From positions 1 to 18,271 of the forward strand of contig JAVBNF010000014.1 of the NCBI GenBank assembly GCA_031551725.1: a stretch of DNA of 18,271 nucleotides. Direction: 5' to 3'. The translations under genes were made by a program, and so were the position numbers. Shown here piece after piece: positions 1-6,928 of the stretch (position 1 is its first letter; every line of letters begins with the position of its first letter). Source of the stretch: JAVBNF01 sp031551725 (lineage in GTDB: Bacteria > Bacteroidota > Bacteroidia > Bacteroidales > P3). The notes under the pieces are model-generated. The model saw nothing but the letters and a program-made list of their open reading frames with translations. It ran no database searches and was not told where the DNA came from.

Positions 1-44
1 GCAAAAATGCAGAATTGCAGAAAAATCCATCGGGTAAACCGTAG

Positions 45-97
45 GGGCAGACCCGCGTGTCTGCCCTTGTTCGATGGGCGAACACGTAGGTTCGCCC
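45..97. repeat. Two tandem 8-6-8 hairpin repeats
   Basis: Two perfect stem-loops lie 9 bases apart. The first has arms GGGCAGAC (45-52) and GTCTGCCC (59-66) around a 6-base loop. The second has arms GGGCGAAC (76-83) and GTTCGCCC (90-97) around the loop ACGTAG. The stems differ by compensating changes but share the 8-6-8 design. A third member, with arms GGGCAGAC and GTCTGCCC around ACGTAG, lies inside the RluD gene at 13107-13128. This makes it a dispersed palindromic repeat family in this genome. Confidence 0.85.
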
Positions 98-169
98 GTA
101 CAGCCGCAGTCGATAATTGTAATTGTGTTTTCATGTTGTGTATTTTTAATTGTTATTTATTTCCATCAA

Positions 170-400
170 GCCCCGAAGGGGCTGCACGTAAATAAAAAGG
201 CGCAAGTTGGATTCTTATTTGCTGAAAGGTACCGCCAAGCACCACGAGAAAATAAGACACAACTCACGCCGGAACACAGCATGAGCGTATCGCTTATTAA
301 TCCTTTCTCTTTTGAAATTTTGGCGGTTTCTTCAGCAAGAATTAAAGCTTACGCTTTCTTTTTATTTATTAATTATCGTGTTTCTATATAAATTCGTTTT
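170..400 (-). ncRNA. Possible structured RNA or decayed repeat element
   Basis: Read on the minus strand, this stretch can form several local stems. One is AAAGC-GTAA-GCTTT with a GNRA-type loop near 340-360. Another is CTCATGC pairing with GCGTGAG, near 265-295, around a 9-base loop; it needs a U-G wobble and so fits minus-strand RNA better than plus-strand RNA. A third is AGCCCC-TTC-GGGGCT near 170-185. No frame is convincingly coding. I do not recognise a named RNA family. It may equally be an intergenic repeat or the remnant of a mobile element. Confidence 0.2.
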
Positions 401-541
401 TTAATTTCCGCAAAGTTATGAATATTTTTTGAAAATATAAAATTTAATTGAAAATTTAAGAAATTTTTAACATTTATTAAGAAATAATTTAGGGTGTCAT
501 CGCGTTTATTATAGTATAGAGATTTTTTGTTTAATCTAAAA

Positions 542-565
542 ATGAAATATTATGAAAACAAATGA
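542..565 (+). promoter_or_regulatory. Leader mini-ORF overlapping first RhuM start
   Basis: An ATG ten bases before the gene start opens a 7-codon frame (MKYYENK, then TGA) in another reading frame, running across the true start codon. The same arrangement precedes the second gene (1168-1191, MKYYEKR) and the third (1801-1821, MKYYEK). The shared leader ATGAAATATT followed by ATGAAAA could be only a conserved A-rich translation leader, since there is no Shine-Dalgarno. It could also provide start competition or coupling. Confidence 0.4.
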
Positions 566-1127
566 ATTAATTACTTATCAAACTTCTGATCAAGAAATGA
601 AGTTAGATGTCATTTTTGATAATGAAACGGTTTGGCTCTCGCAAGCCCAAATGACAGAGCTTTTTCAAACTACTAGAAATAACATTACAATGCACATTTC
701 TAATGTGTTTAGAGAAGGCGAACTAGACAAAAATTCAGTATGTAAGAATTTCTTACATACTGCTTCAGATGCTAAAACCTACGTGACAAAATATTACAAC
801 CTTGATGTTATTATTTCTGTTGGATACCGTGTAAAATCCAAACGAGGCACAGAGTTTCGCATGTGGGCAAATAAAATCCTAAAAGAATATATTATCAAAG
901 GTTATACGATCCAAAAACCTGTAACCATCGATGATTTAAACCAACTTCGAAACGAACTGAAAAATGCTGTTGCGGATTTAGAGCAACAAATCAGTAATAG
1001 CGAAGCTTTCACAGAACAACAGATTGCAGACATTTACACAACACTTGTCGAAATGTTTAGCCGTAAACAAATTGAAGAACAAGTTCGAAAACCAATCGGA
1101 TTTCTTTTGCCAAAACAAAAAACATAA
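552..1127 (+). CDS. RhuM-family DNA-binding-like protein, copy 1
   Basis: This 191-residue protein has the N-terminal half of the RhuM family (COG3943-like; named after a Salmonella SPI-3 gene, molecular role not established). Residues 25-58 (TVWLSQAQMTELF..., then a TTRNNITMHISNVF helix) look like a helix-turn-helix. The conserved block YYNLDVIISVGYRVKS follows at about 81-96 and FRMWANKILKEYIIKGY at about 101-117. Family members I recall are about 330 residues; this short form instead ends in a coiled-coil-like stretch (125-150) and a basic tail KPIGFLLPKQK. The start follows the leader shared by all three copies. The last 262 nt are almost identical to copy 2. A perfect palindrome lies at 736-762, encoding residues 62-70. 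It is probably a transcription factor or accessory DNA-binding protein; its target is unknown. Confidence 0.88.
   Translation: MKTNELITYQTSDQEMKLDVIFDNETVWLSQAQMTELFQTTRNNITMHISNVFREGELDKNSVCKNFLHTASDAKTYVTKYYNLDVIISVGYRVKSKRGTEFRMWANKILKEYIIKGYTIQKPVTIDDLNQLRNELKNAVADLEQQISNSEAFTEQQIADIYTTLVEMFSRKQIEEQVRKPIGFLLPKQKT
736..762. repeat. Perfect palindrome inside RhuM copy 1
   Basis: The left arm CAGTATGTAAGAA (736-748) and its exact reverse complement (750-762) flank one central base. The arms are 13 bp with no mismatch. It is read in frame as S-V-C-K-N-F-L-H-T, just after the predicted helix-turn-helix. Palindromes with different arm sequences sit at the matching codons of copies 2 and 3. Confidence 0.95.
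861..1122 (+). repeat. Direct repeat: shared 3' half, unit A
   Basis: This 262-nt block covers the WANKILKEY motif through the C-terminal tail of RhuM copy 1. It matches 1493-1754 in copy 2 with four substitutions in my hand alignment, three of which change an amino acid. The 5' halves of the two genes are clearly diverged. The sharp boundary at the ATG of MWANKIL points to gene conversion or to recombination that joined different N-terminal modules to one C-terminal module. Confidence 0.92.
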
Positions 1128-1177
1128 CTTATCAATCACCACTTTAACACAGTTGTCTAATTAAAAAATGAAATATT

Positions 1178-1759
1178 ATGAAAAACGATGAATTGATCAT
1201 GTATCAACCAACTGATAAAAACTTATCTTTAGAAGTAAGATTAGAGCATGAAACGTTATGGATCAACCGTCAACAAATGGCTTTATTATTTAATAGGGAC
1301 ATCAAGACGATAGGCAAGCACATTCAAAATGCATTAAAAGAGGAATTAATCAATATTCCAACTGTCGCAAATTTTGCGACAGTTCAAACGGAAGGCAGTC
1401 GACTCATCGAACGCAATATCGAATATTACAATTTGGATATGATTTTGTCTGTGGGCTACCGAGTGAAATCACAAGAAGGTATATATTTCCGTATGTGGGC
1501 AAATAAAATCCTAAAAGAATATATTATCAAAGGTTATACGATCCAAAAACCTGCAACCATCGATGATTTAAACCAACTTCGAAGCGAACTGAAAAATGCT
1601 GTTGCGGATTTAGAGCAACAAATCAGTAATAGCGAAGCTTTCACAGAACAACAGATTGCAGACATTTATACAACACTTGTCGAAATGTTTAGCCGTAAAC
1701 AAATTGAAGAACAAGCTCGAAAACCAATCGGATTTCTTTTGCCAAAACAAAAAAAGTAA
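1178..1759 (+). CDS. RhuM-family DNA-binding-like protein, copy 2
   Basis: This 193-residue protein has the same layout as copy 1: helix-turn-helix region at about 25-58 (LWINRQQMALLF then a DIKTIGKHIQNAL helix), the YYNLDMILSVGYRVKSQ block, then the shared C-terminal module that is almost identical in DNA to copy 1. The recognition-helix residues differ strongly from copies 1 and 3, so DNA specificity has probably diverged. It starts 50 nt after copy 1, and that spacer resembles the one before copy 3, showing tandem duplication. A perfect 12+1+12 palindrome unrelated in sequence to that of copy 1 lies at 1360-1384. The family assignment is firm; the function is unknown. Confidence 0.88.
   Translation: MKNDELIMYQPTDKNLSLEVRLEHETLWINRQQMALLFNRDIKTIGKHIQNALKEELINIPTVANFATVQTEGSRLIERNIEYYNLDMILSVGYRVKSQEGIYFRMWANKILKEYIIKGYTIQKPATIDDLNQLRSELKNAVADLEQQISNSEAFTEQQIADIYTTLVEMFSRKQIEEQARKPIGFLLPKQKK
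1360..1384. repeat. Perfect palindrome inside RhuM copy 2
   Basis: The left arm AACTGTCGCAAA (1360-1371) and its exact reverse complement (1373-1384) flank one central base. It encodes P-T-V-A-N-F-A-T-V at residues 61-69, the same place as the palindromes in copies 1 and 3. The arm sequence is completely different from those, so arm identity varies while pairing is kept. Confidence 0.95.
1493..1754 (+). repeat. Direct repeat: shared 3' half, unit B
   Basis: This is the second copy of the block at 861-1122, with four substitutions. The spacer after it (1760-1800) also resembles the spacer after copy 1 (both contain ACTTTAACACAGTTGT), so the duplicated unit includes the intergenic leader. Confidence 0.92.
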
Positions 1760-1810
1760 GTTTTCACTCATCACTTTAACACAGTTGTTTAATTGAAAAA
1801 ATGAAATATT

Positions 1811-2398
1811 ATGAAAAGTAACGAAATTATTATTTACCAAGCGCCGGATTGCAATGTGCATTTGGAAGCGATTATCGACAACGATACCATTTGGCTCACG
1901 CAAGCGCAAATGGCTTTATTATTTGGCACCCAAAGACCTGCCGTCACCAAACACCTAAACAACATCTATAATTCAGGCGAATTAAACGAGTCTTCAGTAT
2001 GTTCCAAAATGGAACATACTGCCAGTGATGGAAAAATATATCGAACCAAGTTTTATAATCTTGATGCCATTATTTCCGTAGGATATCGCGTAAATTCTAT
2101 CAATGCCACTCAATTTCGAATTTGGGCGACGAAAGTGTTAAAAGAATACATGCTCAAAGGGTTTAGTTTTCATCGTCCGGCTTCTATTGATGAGTTAAAA
2201 GACGTTAAGGATAAGTTGAAAGAAGTTCAAGAAGATTTGGAACGACAAATTTCAAACTGTGAAGCCTTTACAGAAGAACAAATTAGCGAAGTTTATAAAA
2301 CCATTGCCGAAATGTTCAGCCGTAAGCAACTCGAAGAAAAACCACGCAAACCGATCGGTTTCCTTTTACCAAAACAAAAAACGTACTATTTATTGTAA
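1811..2398 (+). CDS. RhuM-family DNA-binding-like protein, copy 3
   Basis: This 195-residue paralogue is more diverged from copies 1 and 2 along its whole length. The helix-turn-helix region reads TIWLTQAQMALLF then TQRPAVTKHLNNIY; the FYNLDAIISVGYRVNS and IWATKVLKEYMLKGF blocks follow. The tail MFSRKQLEEKPRKPIGFLLPKQK is the family-typical end. Copies 1 and 2 stop right after PKQKT/PKQKK, but copy 3 reads on for YYLL and stops inside the 3' end of the opposing permease gene, a 9-bp tail-to-tail overlap. It looks as if the original stop was lost where the array meets the permease. A 12+3+12 palindrome lies at 1995-2021. Confidence 0.88.
   Translation: MKSNEIIIYQAPDCNVHLEAIIDNDTIWLTQAQMALLFGTQRPAVTKHLNNIYNSGELNESSVCSKMEHTASDGKIYRTKFYNLDAIISVGYRVNSINATQFRIWATKVLKEYMLKGFSFHRPASIDELKDVKDKLKEVQEDLERQISNCEAFTEEQISEVYKTIAEMFSRKQLEEKPRKPIGFLLPKQKTYYLL
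1995..2021. repeat. Palindrome inside RhuM copy 3
   Basis: The left arm CAGTATGTTCCA (1995-2006) and its exact reverse complement (2010-2021) flank AAA. It encodes S-V-C-S-K-M-E-H-T at residues 62-70. The outer 8 bp of each arm match the palindrome of copy 1. The inner bases differ on both sides in a compensating way, with amino-acid changes KNFL to SKME. Confidence 0.95.
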
Positions 2399-3469
2399 TT
2401 TTATCCGCGGATCAAGCAAGGCATAGATAACATCGGTAAGAAGATTAATGATAATCAACAATACCGAAATAAAAAGAATAACACCCATGACGACGGGGAA
2501 ATCGTATTTTTCGAGGGCATCGACAATGACTATTCCCAAGCCTTTCCAGTCGAAAACGTATTCGATAAAAACCGCGCCGGCCAAGAGTGAAGCAAACCAA
2601 CCGGAGGCGGCAGTAACAACCGGATTCATAGCATTGCGGAAAGCATGATTCCACATGACTTCATTACCCGACAAGCCTTTTGCTCGCGCCGTGCGGATAT
2701 AATCTTTCCCGAATTCTTCCAAAAACGAATTTCGCGAAAGCTGAATAATCATCGCCAACGGGCGTACGCCCAATGTTAACGCCGGAAGTATTAAGTTTTT
2801 CAACGATAAATATTCGCCGTTTCCAAAATCGTCCACAGTGTATAAACTTCCAACCATGTTCAATCCGGTATAATCGGCAAGCAAAAATGCAAATATCCAC
2901 GCCGCTAAAATTGCCGCGAAAAACGACGGCAACGACATAAAAAAGATGGAAATCGACAAACAGGATTTGTCCAACCAAGAATCTTTGTAAACCGCCGAAA
3001 GTGCACCTAAAGCAATTCCGACAACAAGCGCAAATAACATCGCGCTGACTGCTAAAATAGCCGTCGGAACAAAGGCCTCGCGAATCACTTCAGATACTTC
3101 GCGCTTGCTTTGGTATGAACGCCGCAAATAAGGGGCTTTCAAAATAACTTCCGTGCTTCCTATTTTCAAAACAGGCAGAAACGACGTGTATTTCAGCGTA
3201 TCCAAATACCAATAACTATCGGGATTTTGATAATTGTGAAACGAAAGTGGCGATAAATCGTTTGCATAGTTTGCAAACTGCATAATTAGCGGCTGGTCGC
3301 GTCCCAAATCCTTATTGATTGCTTCCACAGAAGCCATGTCGGCACGCTGACCAAGCATCATACGGGCCGGATCGCCGGGCAGGATGTTGAAGAGGCAAAA
3401 AATCAGTACGACAATACCAATCATCACCAAGAAGCCATACCACAGCCGTTTCAGCAGATAGTTGAGCAT
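2390..3469 (-). CDS. ABC transporter permease, OppB/DppB type
   Basis: Inner-membrane permease of a peptide/nickel-type ABC importer, 359 residues. The start MLNYLLKRLWYGFLVM and the ILPGDPARMMLGQRAD segment (29-44) are typical of OppB/DppB proteins. About six membrane helices are visible (about 9-28, 133-158, 170-200, 225-245, 288-305, 325-350). The cytoplasmic EAA-like loop that contacts the ATPase is at about 260-281 (TARAKGLSGNEVMWNHAFRNA). The C-terminus DPRIKLQ is family-like. It is the last gene of the DUF1599-DoxX operon, starting 3 nt after its neighbour's stop. The usual partner permease (OppC), ATPases and binding protein are not in the window, since the RhuM array follows directly. 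The substrate cannot be told. Confidence 0.93.
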   Translation of the reverse strand: MLNYLLKRLWYGFLVMIGIVVLIFCLFNILPGDPARMMLGQRADMASVEAINKDLGRDQPLIMQFANYANDLSPLSFHNYQNPDSYWYLDTLKYTSFLPVLKIGSTEVILKAPYLRRSYQSKREVSEVIREAFVPTAILAVSAMLFALVVGIALGALSAVYKDSWLDKSCLSISIFFMSLPSFFAAILAAWIFAFLLADYTGLNMVGSLYTVDDFGNGEYLSLKNLILPALTLGVRPLAMIIQLSRNSFLEEFGKDYIRTARAKGLSGNEVMWNHAFRNAMNPVVTAASGWFASLLAGAVFIEYVFDWKGLGIVIVDALEKYDFPVVMGVILFISVLLIIINLLTDVIYALLDPRIKLQ

Positions 3470-3472
3470 CGT

Positions 3473-4747
3473 TTAGAACGGAATTTGATCGTAAGCAGGC
3501 AAACGGCGATGTGGCCATTTTTTCACAACCGTGCCGTCTTTAATCAGGATTAATCCCGGATTTGAACGCACCAAAGCCTTCAACGATGTATCATCCGAAT
3601 ATAAGAACGGAAGATGATCCACATGCATTTCTTTTTGAAATTCGGCTACACGAACGGGTTCTGAAGCGGTCAGGCAATAGAAAGCAATGCCATTTGCGTC
3701 GGCTTGTTTTTGATATTCCAAAATCGTTTTCCAAGCATCAGCGTCGGTTTTATCCAAGTTATAAGCCACGACTAAAAGCGTTGTCCCTTCGTGGCGCAAG
3801 ATATGGCGCGTAACATCATTCACGATTTCGTGTCCTTCTTCGTCCAACGATTTATCCAAAATTGGAATTTCGATGCTCTTCGGATTCGGATCCACGGTAC
3901 GCATGTCGGCGTATTCATACGCTTCCGCGAAAGCGGCATCCGTAGGAATATCTTTCGATAGGAATTCTTTTACTTCGCCAGTGGTTTTATTTTTATACGA
4001 AATATAATATTCAACAGGTTTTGGATTTTCGGGATACAAGCGTACGCCTTCTTTCCAATCCATAAAATCAATGACCGGCAAATAGCGATAGTTGTATGCC
4101 TCGAAAGCGCCGAACAACAAGACACTAAGCCCGAAAATTGTCCATTCGATTTTTGGTTTGAATGTATTTTTGATACGAAAACGCTCTAAAAACAAAACAA
4201 TCACAAAAGTATCAATAATAATATTTTTATAGAACGTTTGCCAATTACTTATTAACAGGGCTTTTCCGAAGCATCCGCAATCGGGAACGGTGTTATAAAA
4301 TGCATCGCCAAAAGTGAGGAATGTCATAAACGCCATCAAAAGCACGGTAAACAACGATGTCCATTTCATGGCCACATTGAAAAGCAAAAGCATACCCAAC
4401 ACAAATTCCGCGGCAATCATGATGAAAGCGCCCGTCAATGCAAGCGGCTGCAAGCCCGGAAGGTTGTATGCTTTGAGATAATCGATCATTTGATATTGTG
4501 TCCCCAACGGATCGACGCCTTTGGTGAAACCGGAAAAGATAAAGAGTAATCCCAAAAGCGTGCGCATAATGATAAGGGCCGTACGCGAGAAATAATCTTT
4601 CAGCACCACACAAAGGATGAAATTCAGCAATAAGACACTCAAAAAGAGCAAACTTTTCTCGGGAACAAATGCTACTCCCACGGCTAAAGCCAACGAGAGA
4701 ACAACTAAAAAAGCCGAGCAAAGATGTTTGATTAAATTTTTGTTCAT
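3473..4747 (-). CDS. BT_3928-like membrane protein: DoxX-type domain plus thioredoxin-like C-terminus
   Basis: This 424-residue protein belongs to the Bacteroidales BT_3928-like family. The first half is a membrane domain with about seven hydrophobic segments (10-27, 31-48, 57-74, 103-124, 130-148, 172-188, 202-218) and resembles DoxX/MauE proteins. A conserved DCGCFG motif (C157, C159) follows the fourth to fifth segment and may take part in disulfide or redox chemistry. From about 318 to the end, a thioredoxin-like fold is suggested by LLVVAYNLDKTDADAW and by PGLILIKDGTVVKKW; the usual CxxC pair is missing. It starts 5 nt after the DUF1599 stop and ends 3 nt before the permease start, so the three are co-transcribed. 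The exact function is not known. Confidence 0.88.
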   Translation of the reverse strand: MNKNLIKHLCSAFLVVLSLALAVGVAFVPEKSLLFLSVLLLNFILCVVLKDYFSRTALIIMRTLLGLLFIFSGFTKGVDPLGTQYQMIDYLKAYNLPGLQPLALTGAFIMIAAEFVLGMLLLFNVAMKWTSLFTVLLMAFMTFLTFGDAFYNTVPDCGCFGKALLISNWQTFYKNIIIDTFVIVLFLERFRIKNTFKPKIEWTIFGLSVLLFGAFEAYNYRYLPVIDFMDWKEGVRLYPENPKPVEYYISYKNKTTGEVKEFLSKDIPTDAAFAEAYEYADMRTVDPNPKSIEIPILDKSLDEEGHEIVNDVTRHILRHEGTTLLVVAYNLDKTDADAWKTILEYQKQADANGIAFYCLTASEPVRVAEFQKEMHVDHLPFLYSDDTSLKALVRSNPGLILIKDGTVVKKWPHRRLPAYDQIPF

Positions 4748-4752
4748 ATTTA

Positions 4753-5304
4753 TTAATTGTTAGAATTAAGTTGAATCATTGCAAAAACGGCATAGTTAAG
4801 AATATCCATATAGTTGGCATCCAATCCTTCGGAAGCTAAAAGTTTTCCTTTATTATCTTCAATTTGCTTAACGCGAAAAAGTTTTTGTAAAATAATATCG
4901 GTAAATGAACTGATCCGCATATCGCGCCAAGCCTCGCCGTAATCGTGGTTTTTGTCGGACATCAATGTGAATGATTTTTTCACATTGCGGTCGTAGAGTT
5001 CAAGCGCCTCGGCATGCGGAAGTTCAAGACGGGCGTCATTCATCAACTCAAGCTGAATTAGCGCCATGATTGAATAATTGATAATCCCGATAAATTCGCC
5101 GCGCACGCCTTCATTGATGCGTTGTTCACCGTTCATTTCGATACTTCGAATACGGTTTGCTTTGATAAAAATCTGGTCGGTCATCGATGGCAAACGAAGA
5201 ATACGCCATGCGGTGCCGTAATCTTTCATTTTAAGGCTGTACAATTCGCGGCATTCCGCAATCACTTCTTCGTATTCCTGAGTGGTATTTTTCATAAATT
5301 TCAT
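4753..5304 (-). CDS. DUF1599 protein with internal duplication
   Basis: A soluble 183-residue protein, recognisable as DUF1599 (PF07659, linked in the literature to nucleotide modification). It contains two tandem copies of one helical unit: repeat 1 at about 18-86 (KMKDYGTAWRILRLPS...GIINYSIMALIQLE) and repeat 2 at about 110-180 (DKNHDYGEAWRDMRISS...DILNYAVFAMIQLN). The shared DYG-AW and NY-AMIQL residues show the duplication. A second possible start, Met4, is only three codons in. It heads the operon with the BT_3928-like gene, a pairing I recall from other Bacteroidales. A good promoter lies upstream. The biochemical activity is unproven. Confidence 0.88.
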   Translation of the reverse strand: MKFMKNTTQEYEEVIAECRELYSLKMKDYGTAWRILRLPSMTDQIFIKANRIRSIEMNGEQRINEGVRGEFIGIINYSIMALIQLELMNDARLELPHAEALELYDRNVKKSFTLMSDKNHDYGEAWRDMRISSFTDIILQKLFRVKQIEDNKGKLLASEGLDANYMDILNYAVFAMIQLNSNN

Positions 5305-5316
5305 TCAATTCGAATG

Positions 5317-5348
5317 CAAATATACGATTTTTTTGCCATTTACACAAA
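5317..5348 (-). promoter_or_regulatory. Bacteroidota-type promoter for the DUF1599 operon
   Basis: On the minus strand a TTTG -33 element (5345-5348) is followed after 20 nt by the -7 element TATATTTG (5317-5324), matching TTTG-N19/20-TAnnTTTG. It lies 13 nt upstream of the DUF1599 start. Confidence 0.7.
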
Positions 5349-5544
5349 GATGTATTAAAATCAATAAATTAGCGAACGCACCATCGTTTTCAGTCCGAAA
5401 ACACCAACAAACAAACACACAACAATTTGCATTTTAAATAATTACAAAACAAGTGTTCTTTCAAAGTAACACTTTTAATATATTTTTGATATTTTAAAAT
5501 ATCATTTTTATATTAAAAATGTTTTTTATATGAAATATATTTTG

Positions 5545-5552
5545 TAACTTTG
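5545..5552 (+). promoter_or_regulatory. -7 element TAACTTTG before the AAA_14 ATPase
   Basis: TAACTTTG fits TAnnTTTG and lies 32 nt before the ATPase start. The upstream region (5455-5545) is extremely AT-rich and I see no clean TTTG -33 box. Confidence 0.5.
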
Positions 5553-5584
5553 TGTTGATTTAAAATATCAAATAATTACACAAA

Positions 5585-6778
5585 ATGGAATCTTTAATAA
5601 ACAACTATATACGACTTTTAAACTCAAACAAAGAGAAATACCTGCGCTATCTATATGATGAAATTGGTTGGCACAACAGGCTTATTGCCTTGGTTGGTCC
5701 AAAAGGGACCGGCAAAACCACGCTGATTTTACAACACATCAAAAAAACATTCCCGGATACAAGCAAAGCGCTTTATGTGAGCCTTGACAATATTTGGTTT
5801 ACCAAAAACTCTTTACTTGATTTAGCCGATCGTTTTTACGCCTACGGAGGCACTCACCTATTTATTGATGAAGTACATAAATATCCGACGTGGTCGATTG
5901 AAATAAAAAATATTTACGACAGCTATCCCGATTTGCACGTTGTATTCACAGGTTCGTCGATGTTGGAAATCTACCGGGCCAATGCAGATCTTTCCAGACG
6001 CGCCATTGATTACCATTTGTATGGACTTTCTTTTCGCGAATTTTTATGGTTCGAACATAAACTCGAATTGCCGGTTTATTCACTTTCCGATATCTTGAAA
6101 AACCATGTCAACATTGCCATGGACATTACATCAAAAATAAAAATCCTTCCCGAATTCAAAAAATATTTAGAATACGGCTATTATCCTTTTTATCGCGAAG
6201 ACCTCAAGTCTTACCCGATACGCTTAGAGCACGTTGTAAATACAATTTTAGAAAACGATTTACCGGCAGTGGAAGCGATCGAATACATGTCTATTTTCAA
6301 GATTAAAAAATTGCTTGTAATTTTATCGGGCTTAGTACCTTTTATGCCAAATATCGCCTCGCTGAGCGCGGAAGTGGAAACCAACCGCGCATCCATTATC
6401 AAATACCTCGGATATCTGGATAAAGCCGGTTTAATCCATACAGTGAATGCTCCTAAGAAAAGCATGAGCGCAATGAATAAACCGGATAAAATCTACTTGG
6501 ACAATTCGAATTTACTCTACACGCTGGCGCGCAACAATGCCAATGAAGGCAATGTAAGGGAAACTTTTTTTGCAAATCAAGTGCGCGTCAAACATAGCGT
6601 AAATACTGCCGCGAAAGGTGATTTCACGATTGACGAAAAATATATTTTCGAGATTGGCGGCCGCAACAAAGGGTTCGAACAAATCAAAGATCTGAAAAAA
6701 TCATACGTAGCTGCGGCAGAAACAGAAGTTGGCTTCGGGAACAAAATCCCGCTGTGGTTGTTTGGATTGATGTATTAA
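5585..6778 (+). CDS. AAA_14/DUF4143-family ATPase
   Basis: This 397-residue P-loop protein is of the AAA_14 plus DUF4143 type common in bacterial and archaeal accessory genomes. Walker A is GPKGTGKTT at 38-46. Walker B is LFIDEVHKYP at 92-101, followed by a sensor-like VVFTGSSMLEIY near 120-130. The C-terminal DUF4143 region ends with the family-typical KYIFEIGGRNKGFEQIK (about 350-366) and NKIPLWLFGLMY. Some authors relate that part to PD-(D/E)xK nuclease folds; here a catalytic set is not obvious. It has its own promoter and no functional partner beside it, so it reads as a stand-alone, probably mobile gene. No established physiological role is known to me. Confidence 0.92.
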   Translation: MESLINNYIRLLNSNKEKYLRYLYDEIGWHNRLIALVGPKGTGKTTLILQHIKKTFPDTSKALYVSLDNIWFTKNSLLDLADRFYAYGGTHLFIDEVHKYPTWSIEIKNIYDSYPDLHVVFTGSSMLEIYRANADLSRRAIDYHLYGLSFREFLWFEHKLELPVYSLSDILKNHVNIAMDITSKIKILPEFKKYLEYGYYPFYREDLKSYPIRLEHVVNTILENDLPAVEAIEYMSIFKIKKLLVILSGLVPFMPNIASLSAEVETNRASIIKYLGYLDKAGLIHTVNAPKKSMSAMNKPDKIYLDNSNLLYTLARNNANEGNVRETFFANQVRVKHSVNTAAKGDFTIDEKYIFEIGGRNKGFEQIKDLKKSYVAAAETEVGFGNKIPLWLFGLMY

Positions 6779-6861
6779 ACAAAAACTATTGCTGTTTGTA
6801 ATCTTTCACAAAAAAAATCAACAAACACGAAAATTCTCTCTACAAAACAATTTTTTAGTTG

Positions 6862-6869
6862 TATCTTTG
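6862..6869 (+). promoter_or_regulatory. -7 element TATCTTTG before radical SAM gene
   Basis: TATCTTTG fits TAnnTTTG. It lies 77 nt before the radical SAM start, giving a leader of about 70 nt that contains the inverted repeat 6884-6928. Confidence 0.55.
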
Positions 6870-6883
6870 TAAAATCGTTTAAA

Positions 6884-6928
6884 GTTTAGAGTTTAAGGTT
6901 TAAAGCTACACCTCTCTAAACTCTAAAC
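6884..6928. repeat. 12-bp inverted repeat in radical SAM leader
   Basis: GTTTAGAGTTTA (6884-6895) is exactly complementary to TAAACTCTAAAC (6917-6928), with a 21-base loop. The region is built of GTTTA/TAAAC words and the right arm continues into CCATAAACCATAAAC. It would form a hairpin between the promoter and the start codon. Confidence 0.8.

Larger units (their letters stand above)
1..551. other. Gene-poor left edge with repeats and a possible structured RNA
   Basis: I see no convincing gene here. The open frames at 7-195 and 74-391 overlap each other in different frames, cover hairpin repeats and do not resemble a protein family I know. Positions 45-97 hold two hairpin repeats. About 170-400 is less AT-rich than its right flank and contains several potential stems on the minus strand. 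About 400-551 is very AT-rich and is the upstream region of the first RhuM gene; I could not find a clean TAnnTTTG promoter in it. Confidence 0.6.

Noticed and set aside
7..391. Two overlapping open frames on the plus strand
   Set aside because: They overlap in different frames, read through hairpin repeats, and show no family resemblance or promoter; chance frames are likelier.
736..762. Intragenic palindrome as a rho-independent terminator
   Set aside because: No T tract follows the stem in any of the three copies, and the genes continue intact.
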